NCBI GenBank assembly: GCA_017430365.1
Contig: JAFRNC010000003.1
Location: 62,001-126,000 of the forward strand
Source: Bacteroidales bacterium
Lineage (GTDB): Bacteria > Bacteroidota > Bacteroidia > Bacteroidales > UBA932
Length of the DNA: 64,000 nucleotides
Direction of reading: 5' to 3'
The position numbers were made by a program, and so were the translations under genes. The notes under the pieces were generated by a model that searched no databases, had not been told where the DNA came from, and worked only from the letters and a program-made list of their open reading frames with translations. Of this stretch, positions 1 to 8,280 are shown in pieces. The stretch's first letter is position 1. Each line of letters opens with the position of its first letter.

Positions 1-696
1 AAGAGCATGCCCGAAATGGGTGCCTGGCAGGTTTTCAATGTGGATGTGGAAGAGCTTTCGGGCCTTTGCATGAACAGGGATTCCACGGCGTTCTGGGCCG
101 TGGGAGACGAAGGGACCCTCTGCAAGGTTTCCTTCGAAGGCAAAGTGACCGGATCCATGCCGCTTGACATGGACATGGAAGGAATCACCATCGATCCTGC
201 ATCAGGCGACCTTTTTATGGCAATCGAAGGCGACCAGATGGTCTGCCGCGTCTCCGCTCCGGACTACACCAGGGTCGACACCCTGTTCTACGTGAACGAG
301 GCGGTCCTGCAGAATTTCGAAAACAACGGACTTGAAGGAATCGCCTTCTATAAAGACAGCCTGCTGTTCGTAGGCAGCCAGGAAGACGCCCTGCTCTGGA
401 CATACAGGTTCGACGGAACTGCGGTCTCCCGCATCAGCCTCATGGACGAGACATCCCTGATCGAGGAAATAGCGGGACTGTACTACGACGCTCCGAAGAA
501 ATGGCTGTGGGTAACGGATTCCGATGCATGCAAACTGTTCATCTTTTCTGCAGAAAACTTCGACCTGCTGGCCAGCTACGACGTTCCCTTCATCGAAAAC
601 GCCGAATCGATATGCGTCGACCGCGCCCGCAAATGCGTCTGGGTCGGCAGCGACGATGACTCCCCGAAACTCTACCGCTTCAGTTTCACCTTCTGA
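1..696 (+). CDS. SdiA-regulated (YjiK)-like beta-propeller protein, 5' truncated
   Basis: The reading frame is open from the first base, and the first ATG at position 7 is unlikely to be the true start, so the N-terminus (probably a lipoprotein signal) lies outside the window. What remains is about 231 residues with the family features: an ELSGL segment followed by AVGDEG, then DMEGITIDP, GLEGIAF and AESICVD, the repeated acidic-Glu-Gly-Ile blade signatures of YjiK/SdiA-regulated proteins. Family members are extracytoplasmic propellers of unclear ligand, sometimes compared with phytase-like folds. It converges on pheS, and the first dispersed repeat element lies between them. Family assignment is fairly secure; function is not known. 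Confidence 0.7.
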   Translation, partial: KSMPEMGAWQVFNVDVEELSGLCMNRDSTAFWAVGDEGTLCKVSFEGKVTGSMPLDMDMEGITIDPASGDLFMAIEGDQMVCRVSAPDYTRVDTLFYVNEAVLQNFENNGLEGIAFYKDSLLFVGSQEDALLWTYRFDGTAVSRISLMDETSLIEEIAGLYYDAPKKWLWVTDSDACKLFIFSAENFDLLASYDVPFIENAESICVDRARKCVWVGSDDDSPKLYRFSFTF

Positions 697-750
697 GGTC
701 TTCAGAGGCCTTCAGAGATCATCAGCGGCCCTTTGAGGCCGGCGCCAGTT

Positions 751-869
751 TTTCCGCTGCAACGGACGCATCAGTCAATCAGCGACTTACGCAAAGTGAT
801 CCTCCTCAAAAAGAGGGGGATCACTTTATGTAAACGCCTGTCGGTCAGCTGCGTCCGTTGCAGCGGAAA
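751..869. repeat. Dispersed nested-palindrome element, copy 1
   Basis: A perfect 20-bp outer inverted repeat occupies 751-770 and 850-869 (core GCTGCAACGGACGCA and its complement). It encloses exactly 79 nt: a 22-nt arm, a 35-nt hairpin at 793-827 (15-bp stem with one G:T pair, AAAAA loop) and a second 22-nt arm. The same architecture recurs at 13934-14054 and 28480-28596. It sits between two convergent genes, 57 nt beyond the pheS stop. I see no open reading frame in it and no obvious target-site duplication. It could act as a bidirectional terminator, a REP/MITE-like element, or both. Confidence 0.9.
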
Positions 870-926
870 TCTGGAGGAGGACAGGCGGGGACAGTTGAAG
901 GAGGGGCGGGTTGGGACGGGAACCGT

Positions 927-1964
927 CTAAATCGCGGCCTCGAACTGCCTGAGGAAGCGGATGTCGTTCTCGAAGTAGTTGCGCAGGTCCTTGACCTGCC
1001 ACTTGAGCATCGCGATGCGCTCTATGCCCATGCCGAATGCGAAACCGCTGTATACTTCCGGGTCGATGCCGGAAGCGCGCAGGACGTTGGGGTCGACCAT
1101 ACCGCATCCCAGGATCTCGAGCCAGCCGGTACCCTTGCAGATGTTGCAGCCCTTGCCCTTGCATATATTGCAGCTGACGTCGACTTCAGCACTGGGCTCA
1201 GTGAACGGGAAATACGAAGGGCGCATGCGGATCTGCGTGTCGGCTCCGAACATTTCCTGTGCGAAGAGCAGGATGGCCTGTTTCATATCGGCGAACGAAA
1301 CGTTCTTGTCTATGTAGAGGCCTTCCACTTGATGGAATATGCAATGGGCTCGTGCAGATATGGCTTCGTTGCGGAAGACGCGGCCGGGGCAGATGACGCG
1401 GATGGGAGGACGCATCCTTTCCATGGTGCGGACCTGCACGGAAGAGGTATGGGTGCGGAGAAGGATGGGATTGTCGCCGCCGGGCTTCACGAAGAAGGTG
1501 TCCTGCATGTCGCGGGCGGGATGCTCCGGAGGGAAGTTCAGTGCGCTGAACACATGCCAGTCGTCTTCGATCTCGGGGCCTTCGGCCACGGAATAGCCGA
1601 ACTTGCTGAAGATGGAGATGATCTCCTCCCTCGTGACCGAGATGGGATGGCGGGCGCCAAGTTCCATGGCGTCGCCCGGCATGGTAAGGTCGAAGGAGGC
1701 AGAGGCGGGTCCTGCAATCTCGGCCAATGTCGCCTTCATCTCTTCGATCTTGGCGGCAGCCGCATTCTTCAGGGCATTGAGCCTCTGGCCGAACTCTTTC
1801 TTCTGCTCTTTGTCAAGCGCGCGGAATTCGTCGAAGAGCTGTGTGATCTCGCCCTTCTTGCCGAGCCACTTTACTCGCAGCTCCTCTATTTCCTGCTCCT
1901 TGGCGGCCTTCAGCTCCTGGATGGAGGCCAGCATCTGTTCAATCTTCTCGTTTGAAATAGCCAT
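927..1964 (-). CDS. pheS: Phenylalanine--tRNA ligase alpha subunit
   Basis: At 345 residues this is the usual PheS length. It has an N-terminal coiled-coil tRNA-binding region rich in Lys/Glu (about residues 1-90), then the class II synthetase core with HPARDMQDTFF, motif 2 around FRNEAISARAHCIFHQVEG and motif 3 GFAFGMGIERIAML. It charges tRNA-Phe together with PheT, which is not adjacent here. A Cys-rich insert (CNICKGKGCNICKGTGW) precedes the ILGCGMVDPNVL segment and could bind a metal, as seen in some bacterial PheS. The start is supported by a TATTTTTG promoter element at 1985-1992 reading toward it. Function is secure. Confidence 0.97.
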   Translation of the reverse strand: MAISNEKIEQMLASIQELKAAKEQEIEELRVKWLGKKGEITQLFDEFRALDKEQKKEFGQRLNALKNAAAAKIEEMKATLAEIAGPASASFDLTMPGDAMELGARHPISVTREEIISIFSKFGYSVAEGPEIEDDWHVFSALNFPPEHPARDMQDTFFVKPGGDNPILLRTHTSSVQVRTMERMRPPIRVICPGRVFRNEAISARAHCIFHQVEGLYIDKNVSFADMKQAILLFAQEMFGADTQIRMRPSYFPFTEPSAEVDVSCNICKGKGCNICKGTGWLEILGCGMVDPNVLRASGIDPEVYSGFAFGMGIERIAMLKWQVKDLRNYFENDIRFLRQFEAAI

Positions 1965-1984
1965 AACTCTTCGGATTTAGAGCG

Positions 1985-1992
1985 CAAAAATA
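1985..1992 (-). promoter_or_regulatory. TAnnTTTG -7 element of pheS
   Basis: On the minus strand the sequence reads TATTTTTG, matching the Bacteroidota -7 consensus, about 20 nt upstream of the pheS ATG. Confidence 0.65.
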
Positions 1993-2012
1993 ATAAATCT
2001 CCGCTATCGTTA

Positions 2013-3293
2013 CTACCAATCAACCTCTTTTCGGGAGAGAGGCATGGTCATGCAGCGAGCTCCGCCACCGCCGCGGGGCAGTTCCGAGCCCAGGATGGTT
2101 ACGCAGCATTTGGCATAATCCTCGAGCCTTTTCTTGCCCGATATGACTTCCCGGGCGGAAATCACGGCATATCCATGCCTGTCCATCTCGTTCAGGGTGG
2201 TTTCATTGCGGGCATAACAGAGCACCTTGCCGGGTGCAAACGCGAACATGTTGGAACCGCTGTGCCACTGTTCCCTCTCCTGCACCCACGAATCGGACGA
2301 TCCTCCGCAGACTATGGGCTCGAGATCCATCCCCAGTGAACGCAACGCCGGCAGGAGGCCGGAGACGGCGCGGATACGGCTCACGCGGCCGTCCTCAAGC
2401 GTGATATGGACGGTCTTGTAGGAACGGTCGCGGACGATGAGGGGATCGAATACCATGCAGTTGTCACGGTCGAGCATGGTGAACACCATATCGAGATGGA
2501 TGAACGATTCCGGCGAGGAGGGAAGCTGCTGGACGAGGATATGCTTCTTCCCTTCAGGGCAGAGTTCGCAGAGTTTCTGGGTGAGCGCGTCGATGCCCGC
2601 GGCGCTGGTCCTCATGCCGTTGCCTATGACAAGGATGTCGTGACGGGCGATGATGACGTCGCCGCCCTCGATGAAAAGCCTCCCGGGAGCGGGGGCCGCA
2701 TTTTCCAGATTGATCGTCCCGCATTCGAAGGCGCCGCTGCAGCGGTAGATGGAGTCCATGATCATCGCCTCGCGGGCGCGGACCTGATTGGCCATGCGGC
2801 AGATCAGGGCGTTGTTGCCTATCGTGACCGAGGAGTCACGGGTGAAATAGAAGTTGTAGAGCGGGAACAGCGAATAGTAATCTTCATTGAGGAAGGCCGT
2901 CAGGGTATCGATCTTGGCCGGAAGACCCTCGATGAGGGCCTTGGCCAGGTGCGACGTAGGCATGGCCATAAGCATGTCGAAACATGCTCCGGCCTGCTCG
3001 GCGATGCATATCTTGGTGACGAGTTCCCTGCGGGCGTCGGGTTGGTCAAGAACCCTTTCCAGCAGATCGCGGACCTGGTACACTTTGGCGACGCCGGAGA
3101 GGACTCCTTCTATCTGTTCGTACTCCTTCCGGGCTATGGAAAGATTGAGTATATCACTGTAAAGCGCCCGCTGCGCCATCTTGGGCGTCATGTTCTCCAC
3201 TTCGGGGCCCGGGGTATGGAGCAGCACGGCATTCAATTCGCCGATCTCCGACTGGACGTCGACCGGCAGTTTCTGGTTCCTGTTATTTCGCAT
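2013..3293 (-). CDS. arcA: Arginine deiminase family protein
   Basis: A 426-residue guanidino-modifying enzyme of the arginine deiminase fold, predicted to hydrolyse L-arginine to citrulline and ammonia. Visible catalytic signatures are FTRD at 150-153, EGGD at 209-212, His266 in IHLDM and the nucleophile Cys414 in RGGGGARCM near the C-terminus, in the expected order. Length fits arginine deiminases better than the shorter dimethylarginine hydrolases. The gene is 9 nt from the downstream guanylyltransferase gene, so the two are probably cotranscribed, although no functional link is obvious. A degradative arginine enzyme close to the arginine biosynthetic operon starting at 4912 is notable. 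Agmatine deiminase is less likely given the motif set. Confidence 0.9.
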   Translation of the reverse strand: MRNNRNQKLPVDVQSEIGELNAVLLHTPGPEVENMTPKMAQRALYSDILNLSIARKEYEQIEGVLSGVAKVYQVRDLLERVLDQPDARRELVTKICIAEQAGACFDMLMAMPTSHLAKALIEGLPAKIDTLTAFLNEDYYSLFPLYNFYFTRDSSVTIGNNALICRMANQVRAREAMIMDSIYRCSGAFECGTINLENAAPAPGRLFIEGGDVIIARHDILVIGNGMRTSAAGIDALTQKLCELCPEGKKHILVQQLPSSPESFIHLDMVFTMLDRDNCMVFDPLIVRDRSYKTVHITLEDGRVSRIRAVSGLLPALRSLGMDLEPIVCGGSSDSWVQEREQWHSGSNMFAFAPGKVLCYARNETTLNEMDRHGYAVISAREVISGKKRLEDYAKCCVTILGSELPRGGGGARCMTMPLSRKEVDW

Positions 3294-3302
3294 TGTATGA
3301 TT

Positions 3303-4400
3303 CTATAGATATCTGTCGATTTTGTCGCGCATCGTCAGGTCGGTGACGATGTCCTTCACGGTCTTGTCGTCACGGTGACAGACGAGGAGCACATCCTTCA
3401 GGTCTATGACCATCAGGTTCTCGAAGCCGCGGGCGACGACCAGCTTGCGCCTGTCGTCACACAGCACGATCGATCCCCTGACGTCGTCGACCATCGGGAC
3501 TCCGCCGCTGATGACGTTGCCGTCGGAATCCTTGGCCACGCGTTCATAGACCGCATCCCATGTACCAAGGTCGCTCCATCCGAAATCGGAGAGGAAAACC
3601 CAGGCCTTCTGCGTCTTCTCCATGACGCCGTAATCGATGGAGATGGCGGGGCAGTCTTCGTAGACCCTGCGGATGAAATCACTCTCGGCAGGAGTGTAGT
3701 AGAACTGCTCCCCTCCGCGGAAAAGCGTCGTAACTTCGGGAAGGCAGCGCTCAAGCTCGGCCTTGATTGCCTTGAGGTTCCAGATGAACATGCCGGAGTT
3801 CCAGAAAAACTCCCTTGTCTCCAGGAAGACCTTGGCAAGGTCGGCGTTGGGTTTCTCGGTAAAGGTTTTGACCTGATATGATTCGTGGCGGCCTATGCGC
3901 TTGGTGACGGCCTTGTTGATCTGGATATAGCCGTAATTGGTTTCCGGCCGGGTGGGGTCGATGCCGATGGTATAGAGGTTCATGCTGTGCTCGGCATTCT
4001 CGAGGGCGGTGCGGATCGTGTCCTGGAACTGCTCGTCACCTATGATCAGATGGTCGGACGGAGCGACCACGACGGTGGCGTCCGGGTTCCTGCTGAACAG
4101 TTTGTATGTGGCGTAGGCGACGCAGGGTGCGGTGTTGCGCTTGTAGGGCTCCAGAAGGACATTGTCATCGGAGACATCGGGCAACTGCTCGCGGACGAGC
4201 TTGGCATAACGCTCGGCGGTCACGATGATTATGTTTTCCGGGGGAACTATCCTGGCGTAACGGTCGAATGTCATCTGGAGGAAAGTGCGCCCCACACCCA
4301 GGATATCGATGAACTGTTTTGGTTTTGACTGACGGCTGGCGGGCCAGAAACGGCTGCCGATGCCTCCAGCCATGATGATACAATAATGATTATGATTCAT
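3303..4400 (-). CDS. manC: Mannose-1-phosphate guanylyltransferase
   Basis: A 365-residue nucleotidyltransferase making GDP-mannose from mannose-1-phosphate and GTP for surface polysaccharide and fucose synthesis. The N-terminal signature IIMAGGIGSRFWPASR and the following KPKQF are the GTP-binding and metal loops; VAPSDHLI, FTEKPN and the FFWNSGMF segment are typical of the family. There is no C-terminal cupin isomerase domain, so this is the short monofunctional form common in Bacteroidota. It is followed after 9 nt by the arginine deiminase gene and preceded by yraN after 32 nt. The molecular function is confident; the pathway it feeds cannot be told from this window. Confidence 0.94.
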   Translation of the reverse strand: MNHNHYCIIMAGGIGSRFWPASRQSKPKQFIDILGVGRTFLQMTFDRYARIVPPENIIIVTAERYAKLVREQLPDVSDDNVLLEPYKRNTAPCVAYATYKLFSRNPDATVVVAPSDHLIIGDEQFQDTIRTALENAEHSMNLYTIGIDPTRPETNYGYIQINKAVTKRIGRHESYQVKTFTEKPNADLAKVFLETREFFWNSGMFIWNLKAIKAELERCLPEVTTLFRGGEQFYYTPAESDFIRRVYEDCPAISIDYGVMEKTQKAWVFLSDFGWSDLGTWDAVYERVAKDSDGNVISGGVPMVDDVRGSIVLCDDRRKLVVARGFENLMVIDLKDVLLVCHRDDKTVKDIVTDLTMRDKIDRYL

Positions 4401-4432
4401 ATAGGATTTCTGAAAATCTGCCTTAACATTGC

Positions 4433-4801
4433 CTAACGGCCGAAACGGACCGGGAAGAACGCTTCCGGGATGTACTCCACTTCGGGAGGGCCGTCACCCA
4501 GGATCACGGAGACCACATCGAACTGCACCTCTTTCGAAATATGCCTGACTGCAAGGTAACTTCCCGCCGCCGCCACAAGTGCGGCCTGTTTGCGTCCGTC
4601 AACTTTATCGGCCGGCCGTATCAAAGCCGGAGGTGTCAGTGTCTTGACTTCCACGATGTGGACACGGGCGTCGCTCTCCATCACCAGGTCCAACTCCTTG
4701 TGCCCGCTCCGCCAGTTCCGGTCCAGCAGCCGGAATCCCCGGTCCTGCAACCAGGCAAGAGCCGCATCCTCTCCCCTCCTTCCCGTTTCGATCTTTTTCA
4801 C
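4433..4801 (-). CDS. yraN: YraN family (UPF0102) endonuclease-like protein
   Basis: A 122-residue protein with the compact nuclease-fold signature of the YraN family: TGRRGEDAALAWL at the N-terminus, then HKELDLVM and HIVEVKT, which supply the Glu, Asp and Glu-x-Lys of a restriction-endonuclease-like active site. The biochemical role of the family is not settled; links to recombination and DNA uptake have been proposed. It is transcribed divergently from argR. A TAACTTTG element at 4817-4824 on the minus strand is its likely promoter. Confidence 0.9.
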   Translation of the reverse strand: MKKIETGRRGEDAALAWLQDRGFRLLDRNWRSGHKELDLVMESDARVHIVEVKTLTPPALIRPADKVDGRKQAALVAAAGSYLAVRHISKEVQFDVVSVILGDGPPEVEYIPEAFFPVRFGR

Positions 4802-4816
4802 CGTTCACATTTTATA

Positions 4817-4824
4817 CAAAGTTA
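4817..4824 (-). promoter_or_regulatory. TAnnTTTG -7 element of yraN
   Basis: The minus strand reads TAACTTTG 15 nt upstream of the yraN ATG, facing away from the argR promoter. Confidence 0.55.
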
Positions 4825-4851
4825 AGAAAAAAAGAGTCACCTGAACAATCT

Positions 4852-4865
4852 TGAATAATTATTTA
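4852..4865 (+). promoter_or_regulatory. Candidate ArgR operator (ARG box)
   Basis: TGAATAATTATTTA closely resembles the ARG-box palindrome (TGAAT-4 nt-ATTCA). It abuts the TATCTTTG promoter element of argR at 4866, where bound ArgR would block transcription. Autoregulation and control of the whole operon is an inference from this placement. Confidence 0.5.
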
Positions 4866-4873
4866 TATCTTTG
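4866..4873 (+). promoter_or_regulatory. TAnnTTTG -7 element of the argR operon
   Basis: TATCTTTG matches the Bacteroidota -7 consensus. Transcription would begin near 4880, which makes the upstream in-frame GTG at 4876 an unlikely start and favours the ATG at 4912. Confidence 0.75.
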
Positions 4874-4911
4874 CGGTGTTTTCGTATATTTATGCAGAAA
4901 TAGCCCAGATT

Positions 4912-5388
4912 ATGAATAATAGAGCCAAGTATATTCAGGATATCATCCGGACAAAAAAAGTCAGGAGCCAGGAGGAACTCTGTCAGCTTCTTGCCGGATA
5001 CGGCATCAGGACGACACAGGCGACCCTGTCGCGCGATTTGAAGAAACTGCAGATCTCCAAGCATACCGACGCTGAAGGAGACAATTGCTATGTGCTGCCC
5101 GGCACGGAGAATACCCGCATGGCAGCGCTCGCCTCCGGAAGCCATGCCGGCGAGAGCATTATCAGTATCGAATTCTCCGGGCAGATGGGCGTGATCACCA
5201 CGCTGCCCGGATGCGCCAACATGGTTGGAGCGCTTGTGGACAGCCACAGCCATCCCGGGGTGATGGGCACGATTGCCGGCGACAATATCCTCCTCCTCTT
5301 GCTGCGGGTGGAGGCCAAGCACAGCTCGATTATGTCTTTCCTGGATGAAATACTCCCCGGACTGGGTTCAAAATTGACCAATCAATAG
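4912..5388 (+). CDS. argR: Arginine repressor ArgR
   Basis: A 158-residue transcription factor with the ArgR layout: an N-terminal winged helix (RAKYIQDIIRTKKVRSQEEL, then TTQATLSRDLKKL as recognition region) and a C-terminal hexamerisation and arginine-binding domain with PGCANMVGALVD and MGTIAGDNILLLL. It senses arginine and controls the biosynthesis genes downstream. The ATG at 4912 is chosen because a longer GTG start at 4876 would coincide with the transcription start. It leads the operon and is followed 3 nt later by the acyltransferase gene. An ARG-box-like palindrome overlaps its promoter. Confidence 0.95.
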   Translation: MNNRAKYIQDIIRTKKVRSQEELCQLLAGYGIRTTQATLSRDLKKLQISKHTDAEGDNCYVLPGTENTRMAALASGSHAGESIISIEFSGQMGVITTLPGCANMVGALVDSHSHPGVMGTIAGDNILLLLLRVEAKHSSIMSFLDEILPGLGSKLTNQ

Positions 5389-5391
5389 TAT

Positions 5392-5952
5392 ATGAACGTG
5401 ACTGTACAGGTGGCTGACGAAAGCCACATACCTTACGCGGAGTCCGTGTGCCACGAACTCTATCTCTCTTCGCTGGGCGACAGGATCGGCATCGCCCGGC
5501 GTACGCCGGAGTACATCCGGGACAAAATCCTTTCGGGCAAGGCGGTGATAGCCCTGACGGAGGAAGGGGAATTCGCCGGTTTCTCCTACATCGAATCATG
5601 GGGCGGAAAGAGCTTCGTAGCCAACTCCGGCCTGATCGTGCCTGAAAAGTTCCGCGCGCTGGGCATCGCCAGGCGCATCAAGGAACAGACCTTCATCCTT
5701 TCGCGCAAGTTGTTCCCGGACGCCAAGATATTCTCGATGACCACCTCGGCGGCCGTGATGAAGATGAATTACGAATTCGGATTCAGGCCAGTGACCTACG
5801 ACGACCTGACCGACGACGTCGAATTCTGGAAGGGCTGCGAAGGGTGCCGCAATTTCCCCGTACTGCAGGAGCAGAAATACCGGGTCTGCATCTGCACGGG
5901 GCTGCTCTACGACCCGAAAGAACATCTGAAGATTCACCATCCCGGAGAATAA
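5392..5952 (+). CDS. GNAT acyltransferase of the arginine operon (probable N-acylglutamate synthase)
   Basis: A 186-residue GNAT-fold protein; the acyl-CoA-binding stretch is visible around VPEKFRALGIARRIKEQTF, and MNYEFGFRPV is the typical late strand-helix segment. Three nt separate it from argR and 4 nt from argG, so it is part of the arginine operon. In Bacteroides the GNAT at this position between argR and argG has been linked genetically to the first, N-succinylglutamate-forming step of arginine synthesis; assigning that role here rests on synteny, not on residues that discriminate acetyl from succinyl donors. A Cys-rich tail (CEGCRNF, then CIC) is unusual for a GNAT enzyme and could bind metal. 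Confidence 0.75.
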   Translation: MNVTVQVADESHIPYAESVCHELYLSSLGDRIGIARRTPEYIRDKILSGKAVIALTEEGEFAGFSYIESWGGKSFVANSGLIVPEKFRALGIARRIKEQTFILSRKLFPDAKIFSMTTSAAVMKMNYEFGFRPVTYDDLTDDVEFWKGCEGCRNFPVLQEQKYRVCICTGLLYDPKEHLKIHHPGE

Positions 5953-5956
5953 AGCC

Positions 5957-7171
5957 ATGGAAAAGAAGAAAACAGTTGTAGTCGCCTTCAGCGGCGGACT
6001 CGACACCTCATATGCGGTAATGCATCTCGCTCACGAAAAGGGATATTCCGTCCACGCGGTCTGCGCCGATACGGGAGGCTTCAGCCCCGCGCAGCTGAAG
6101 ACCAATGAAGAGAATGCCTACAAGCTGGGAGCGGAAAAGTTCGCCGTCATGGACATCACCCGCGAGTATTACGAGAAGAGTCTGAAATTCATGATCTTCG
6201 GAAACGTCCTGCGCAACGGGGTCTACCCTATTTCGGTATCGTCGGAACGGCTGTTCCAGGCAATGGCGGTGGCGCGTTACGCGAAGGAAGCCGGAGCGGA
6301 GGCCATCGCCCACGGCTCAACCGGGGCCGGGAACGACCAGGTGCGTTTCGACATGGTCTTCCAGGTGATGTGCCCCGGAGTGGAGATCATCACCCTTACC
6401 CGCGACGGCAACCTTACCCGGCAGGAAGAAGTGGAATATCTCTCGTCCCACGGTTTTCCGGCCGACTTCGCCAAAATGAAGTATTCCTACAACGTGGGGC
6501 TATGGGGCACATCGATCTGCGGCGGGGAGATCCTGGACTCGAAACAGGGACTGCCCGAAGAAGCCTATCTCAAACAGATCACCAAAGAAGGTAGTGAAAC
6601 GCTGTCAATCGGATTCGAACACGGCGAGATTTGCAGCGTTAACGGGACGGAATACAAGGACAAGGTCGCCGCCATCCAGGCGGTGGAAAAGGCGGGTGCG
6701 CCATGGGGTATCGGACGCGACATGCACGTGGGCGACACCATCATCGGCATCAAGGGACGCGTGGGCTTCGAGGCGGCCGCTCCCATGCTGATAATCGGCG
6801 CGCACAGGTTCCTCGAGAAATTCACCCTCTCGAAGTGGCAGCAGTACTGGAAGGACCAGGTGGGAACCTGGTACGGGATGTTCCTGCACGAGAGCCAGTA
6901 TCTGGAGCCGGTGATGCGGGACATCGAAGCAATGCTCCTGAGCAGTCAGCGCAACGTCACCGGGACCGTGACCCTCCAGATGCGGCCTTACGGATTCTCC
7001 ACCGTAGGTGTCGATTCTCCCTGCGACCTGGTCAGCTCCAAACTCGGTGCATATGGCGAAACCCAGAGCGGCTGGACAGCGGAAGATGCGAAAGGGTTCA
7101 TCAAGTTGCTGTCGAATCCGCTGAGATTGTATTATGGTAACCATCCGGAGGAACTGCCGAATGAAGACTGA
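5957..7171 (+). CDS. argG: Argininosuccinate synthase
   Basis: A 404-residue ATP-dependent ligase joining citrulline and aspartate. The PP-loop signature AFSGGLDTS lies at residues 10-18, with HGSTGAGNDQVRFD further on as the citrulline/aspartate-binding segment. Length and motifs are standard. Its last codons overlap the next gene by 11 nt (ATGAAGACTGA), implying translational coupling. It belongs to the argR-GNAT-argG-argE-argH-carAB transcription unit. Confidence 0.96.
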   Translation: MEKKKTVVVAFSGGLDTSYAVMHLAHEKGYSVHAVCADTGGFSPAQLKTNEENAYKLGAEKFAVMDITREYYEKSLKFMIFGNVLRNGVYPISVSSERLFQAMAVARYAKEAGAEAIAHGSTGAGNDQVRFDMVFQVMCPGVEIITLTRDGNLTRQEEVEYLSSHGFPADFAKMKYSYNVGLWGTSICGGEILDSKQGLPEEAYLKQITKEGSETLSIGFEHGEICSVNGTEYKDKVAAIQAVEKAGAPWGIGRDMHVGDTIIGIKGRVGFEAAAPMLIIGAHRFLEKFTLSKWQQYWKDQVGTWYGMFLHESQYLEPVMRDIEAMLLSSQRNVTGTVTLQMRPYGFSTVGVDSPCDLVSSKLGAYGETQSGWTAEDAKGFIKLLSNPLRLYYGNHPEELPNED

Positions 7172-8255
7172 ATCCGACACTATCGACCTGTTGCGGCATA
7201 TAGTGCACGCACCGTCCCAATCGTCAAACGAGGAAGCCGCCGCGGCCTGGGTAACCTGGTGGCTTGACAATAACGGCGTGCCGTACAGCACTCCCAGGGG
7301 CAATGTAGTGGTGACTGCGGCAACGCCCGATCCCGCAAAGCGGACCCTGGCCATGACGGCCCATCTCGACACCGTTCCGCCTGCCGCCGGCTATACACGC
7401 GACCCCTACGATCCGGGAACCGATCCTGATGTAATCCGCGGACTGGGGTCTAACGACGACGGGGGCAGTGTCGTTTCGATGCTTGCGGTCATGAAGCATT
7501 TCCACGGGAAGGATCTGCCTTTCAATCTGATTCTCATGCTGGTGCGCGAAGAGGAGTGCTCCGGCCCCGACGGCATACGCTGGCTGTTCGGTCCCGAGGG
7601 GCCGTTCTCACAGGGGCAGGGTACGCCCGGATGGCTGCCCACACCCGACTGGACCATAGTCGGGGAACCTACCCGGATGAGGGCGGCCACAAGCGAACGC
7701 GGCCTGCTGGTAATCGACGGGGAGTCCTGCGGCGAAAGCGGGCACGCAGCCCGCGGCGACGGGGTCAACGCACTCTATCTGGCAATGGAGGACATCGCCA
7801 GACTGCGTGCACACCGCTTCACACGCGTATCGCCCGAGATGGGGGAAGTCCGCCTCAACGTCACGCAGATTATCTCCGGAACGGCGCACAACGTGATTCC
7901 CGACCGCTGCCGATTTGTGGTGGACATACGGCCGAACGAACTGTATACCCCGAGGGAAATCCTCGATGAACTGCAGGAAATCTGCCACAGCCATCTCCAG
8001 GCCCGCAACCTTCTGCACCGCGCATCGGCTACGGCGCCGGATTCGCCGCTGCGCAAGGCAGTTACGGCACTTGGAATCGATACATACTCCTCGCCCACAT
8101 CATCCGACTGGATGCAGCTCCCCTGTGATGCCATCAAGATCGGCCCGGGCGACCCGGCCCGCTCCCACCGGGCCGACGAATTCATTCTCGTCGAAGAAAT
8201 AGAAGAAGCAATTACCACATATATCAAACTCATCAACAGTTTCTGCGATAACTGA
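7161..8255 (+). CDS. argE: M20 family deacylase, ArgE-like (acetyl/succinylornithine deacylase)
   Basis: Taken from the ATG at 7161 this is a 364-residue M20 metallopeptidase. Metal ligands are visible as His68 and Asp70 in TAHLDTV, the aspartate in GSNDDGG near 99-100, Glu130-Glu131 in VREEE, and a final His in SHRADEF. It should remove the N-acyl group from an arginine precursor (acetyl- or succinyl-ornithine or -citrulline). The ATG is preceded by a GGAGGAAC ribosome-binding site and overlaps argG; a longer start at 7134 would overlap argG by 38 nt and is less likely. If the pathway uses succinylated intermediates, as in Bacteroides, the substrate would be the succinyl form. Dipeptidase activity cannot be excluded from sequence alone. 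Confidence 0.85.
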   Translation: MKTESDTIDLLRHIVHAPSQSSNEEAAAAWVTWWLDNNGVPYSTPRGNVVVTAATPDPAKRTLAMTAHLDTVPPAAGYTRDPYDPGTDPDVIRGLGSNDDGGSVVSMLAVMKHFHGKDLPFNLILMLVREEECSGPDGIRWLFGPEGPFSQGQGTPGWLPTPDWTIVGEPTRMRAATSERGLLVIDGESCGESGHAARGDGVNALYLAMEDIARLRAHRFTRVSPEMGEVRLNVTQIISGTAHNVIPDRCRFVVDIRPNELYTPREILDELQEICHSHLQARNLLHRASATAPDSPLRKAVTALGIDTYSSPTSSDWMQLPCDAIKIGPGDPARSHRADEFILVEEIEEAITTYIKLINSFCDN

Positions 8256-8280
8256 TATCGCGGAAACGACAATATTTTTT

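Noticed and set aside
1111..1200. Cys-rich insert in PheS as a separate zinc-finger gene or fusion
   Set aside because: It lies in frame within the synthetase core at a place where some bacterial PheS proteins carry Cys pairs, so it is a family variant.
858..1955. Long open frame antisense to pheS
   Set aside because: It mirrors a secure synthetase gene in GC-rich DNA; the translation is low-complexity Gly/Ala/Val-rich and matches no family. The same applies to the long antisense frames over the arginine deiminase, acyl-CoA dehydrogenase, etf, fab, pnp and glyA genes.
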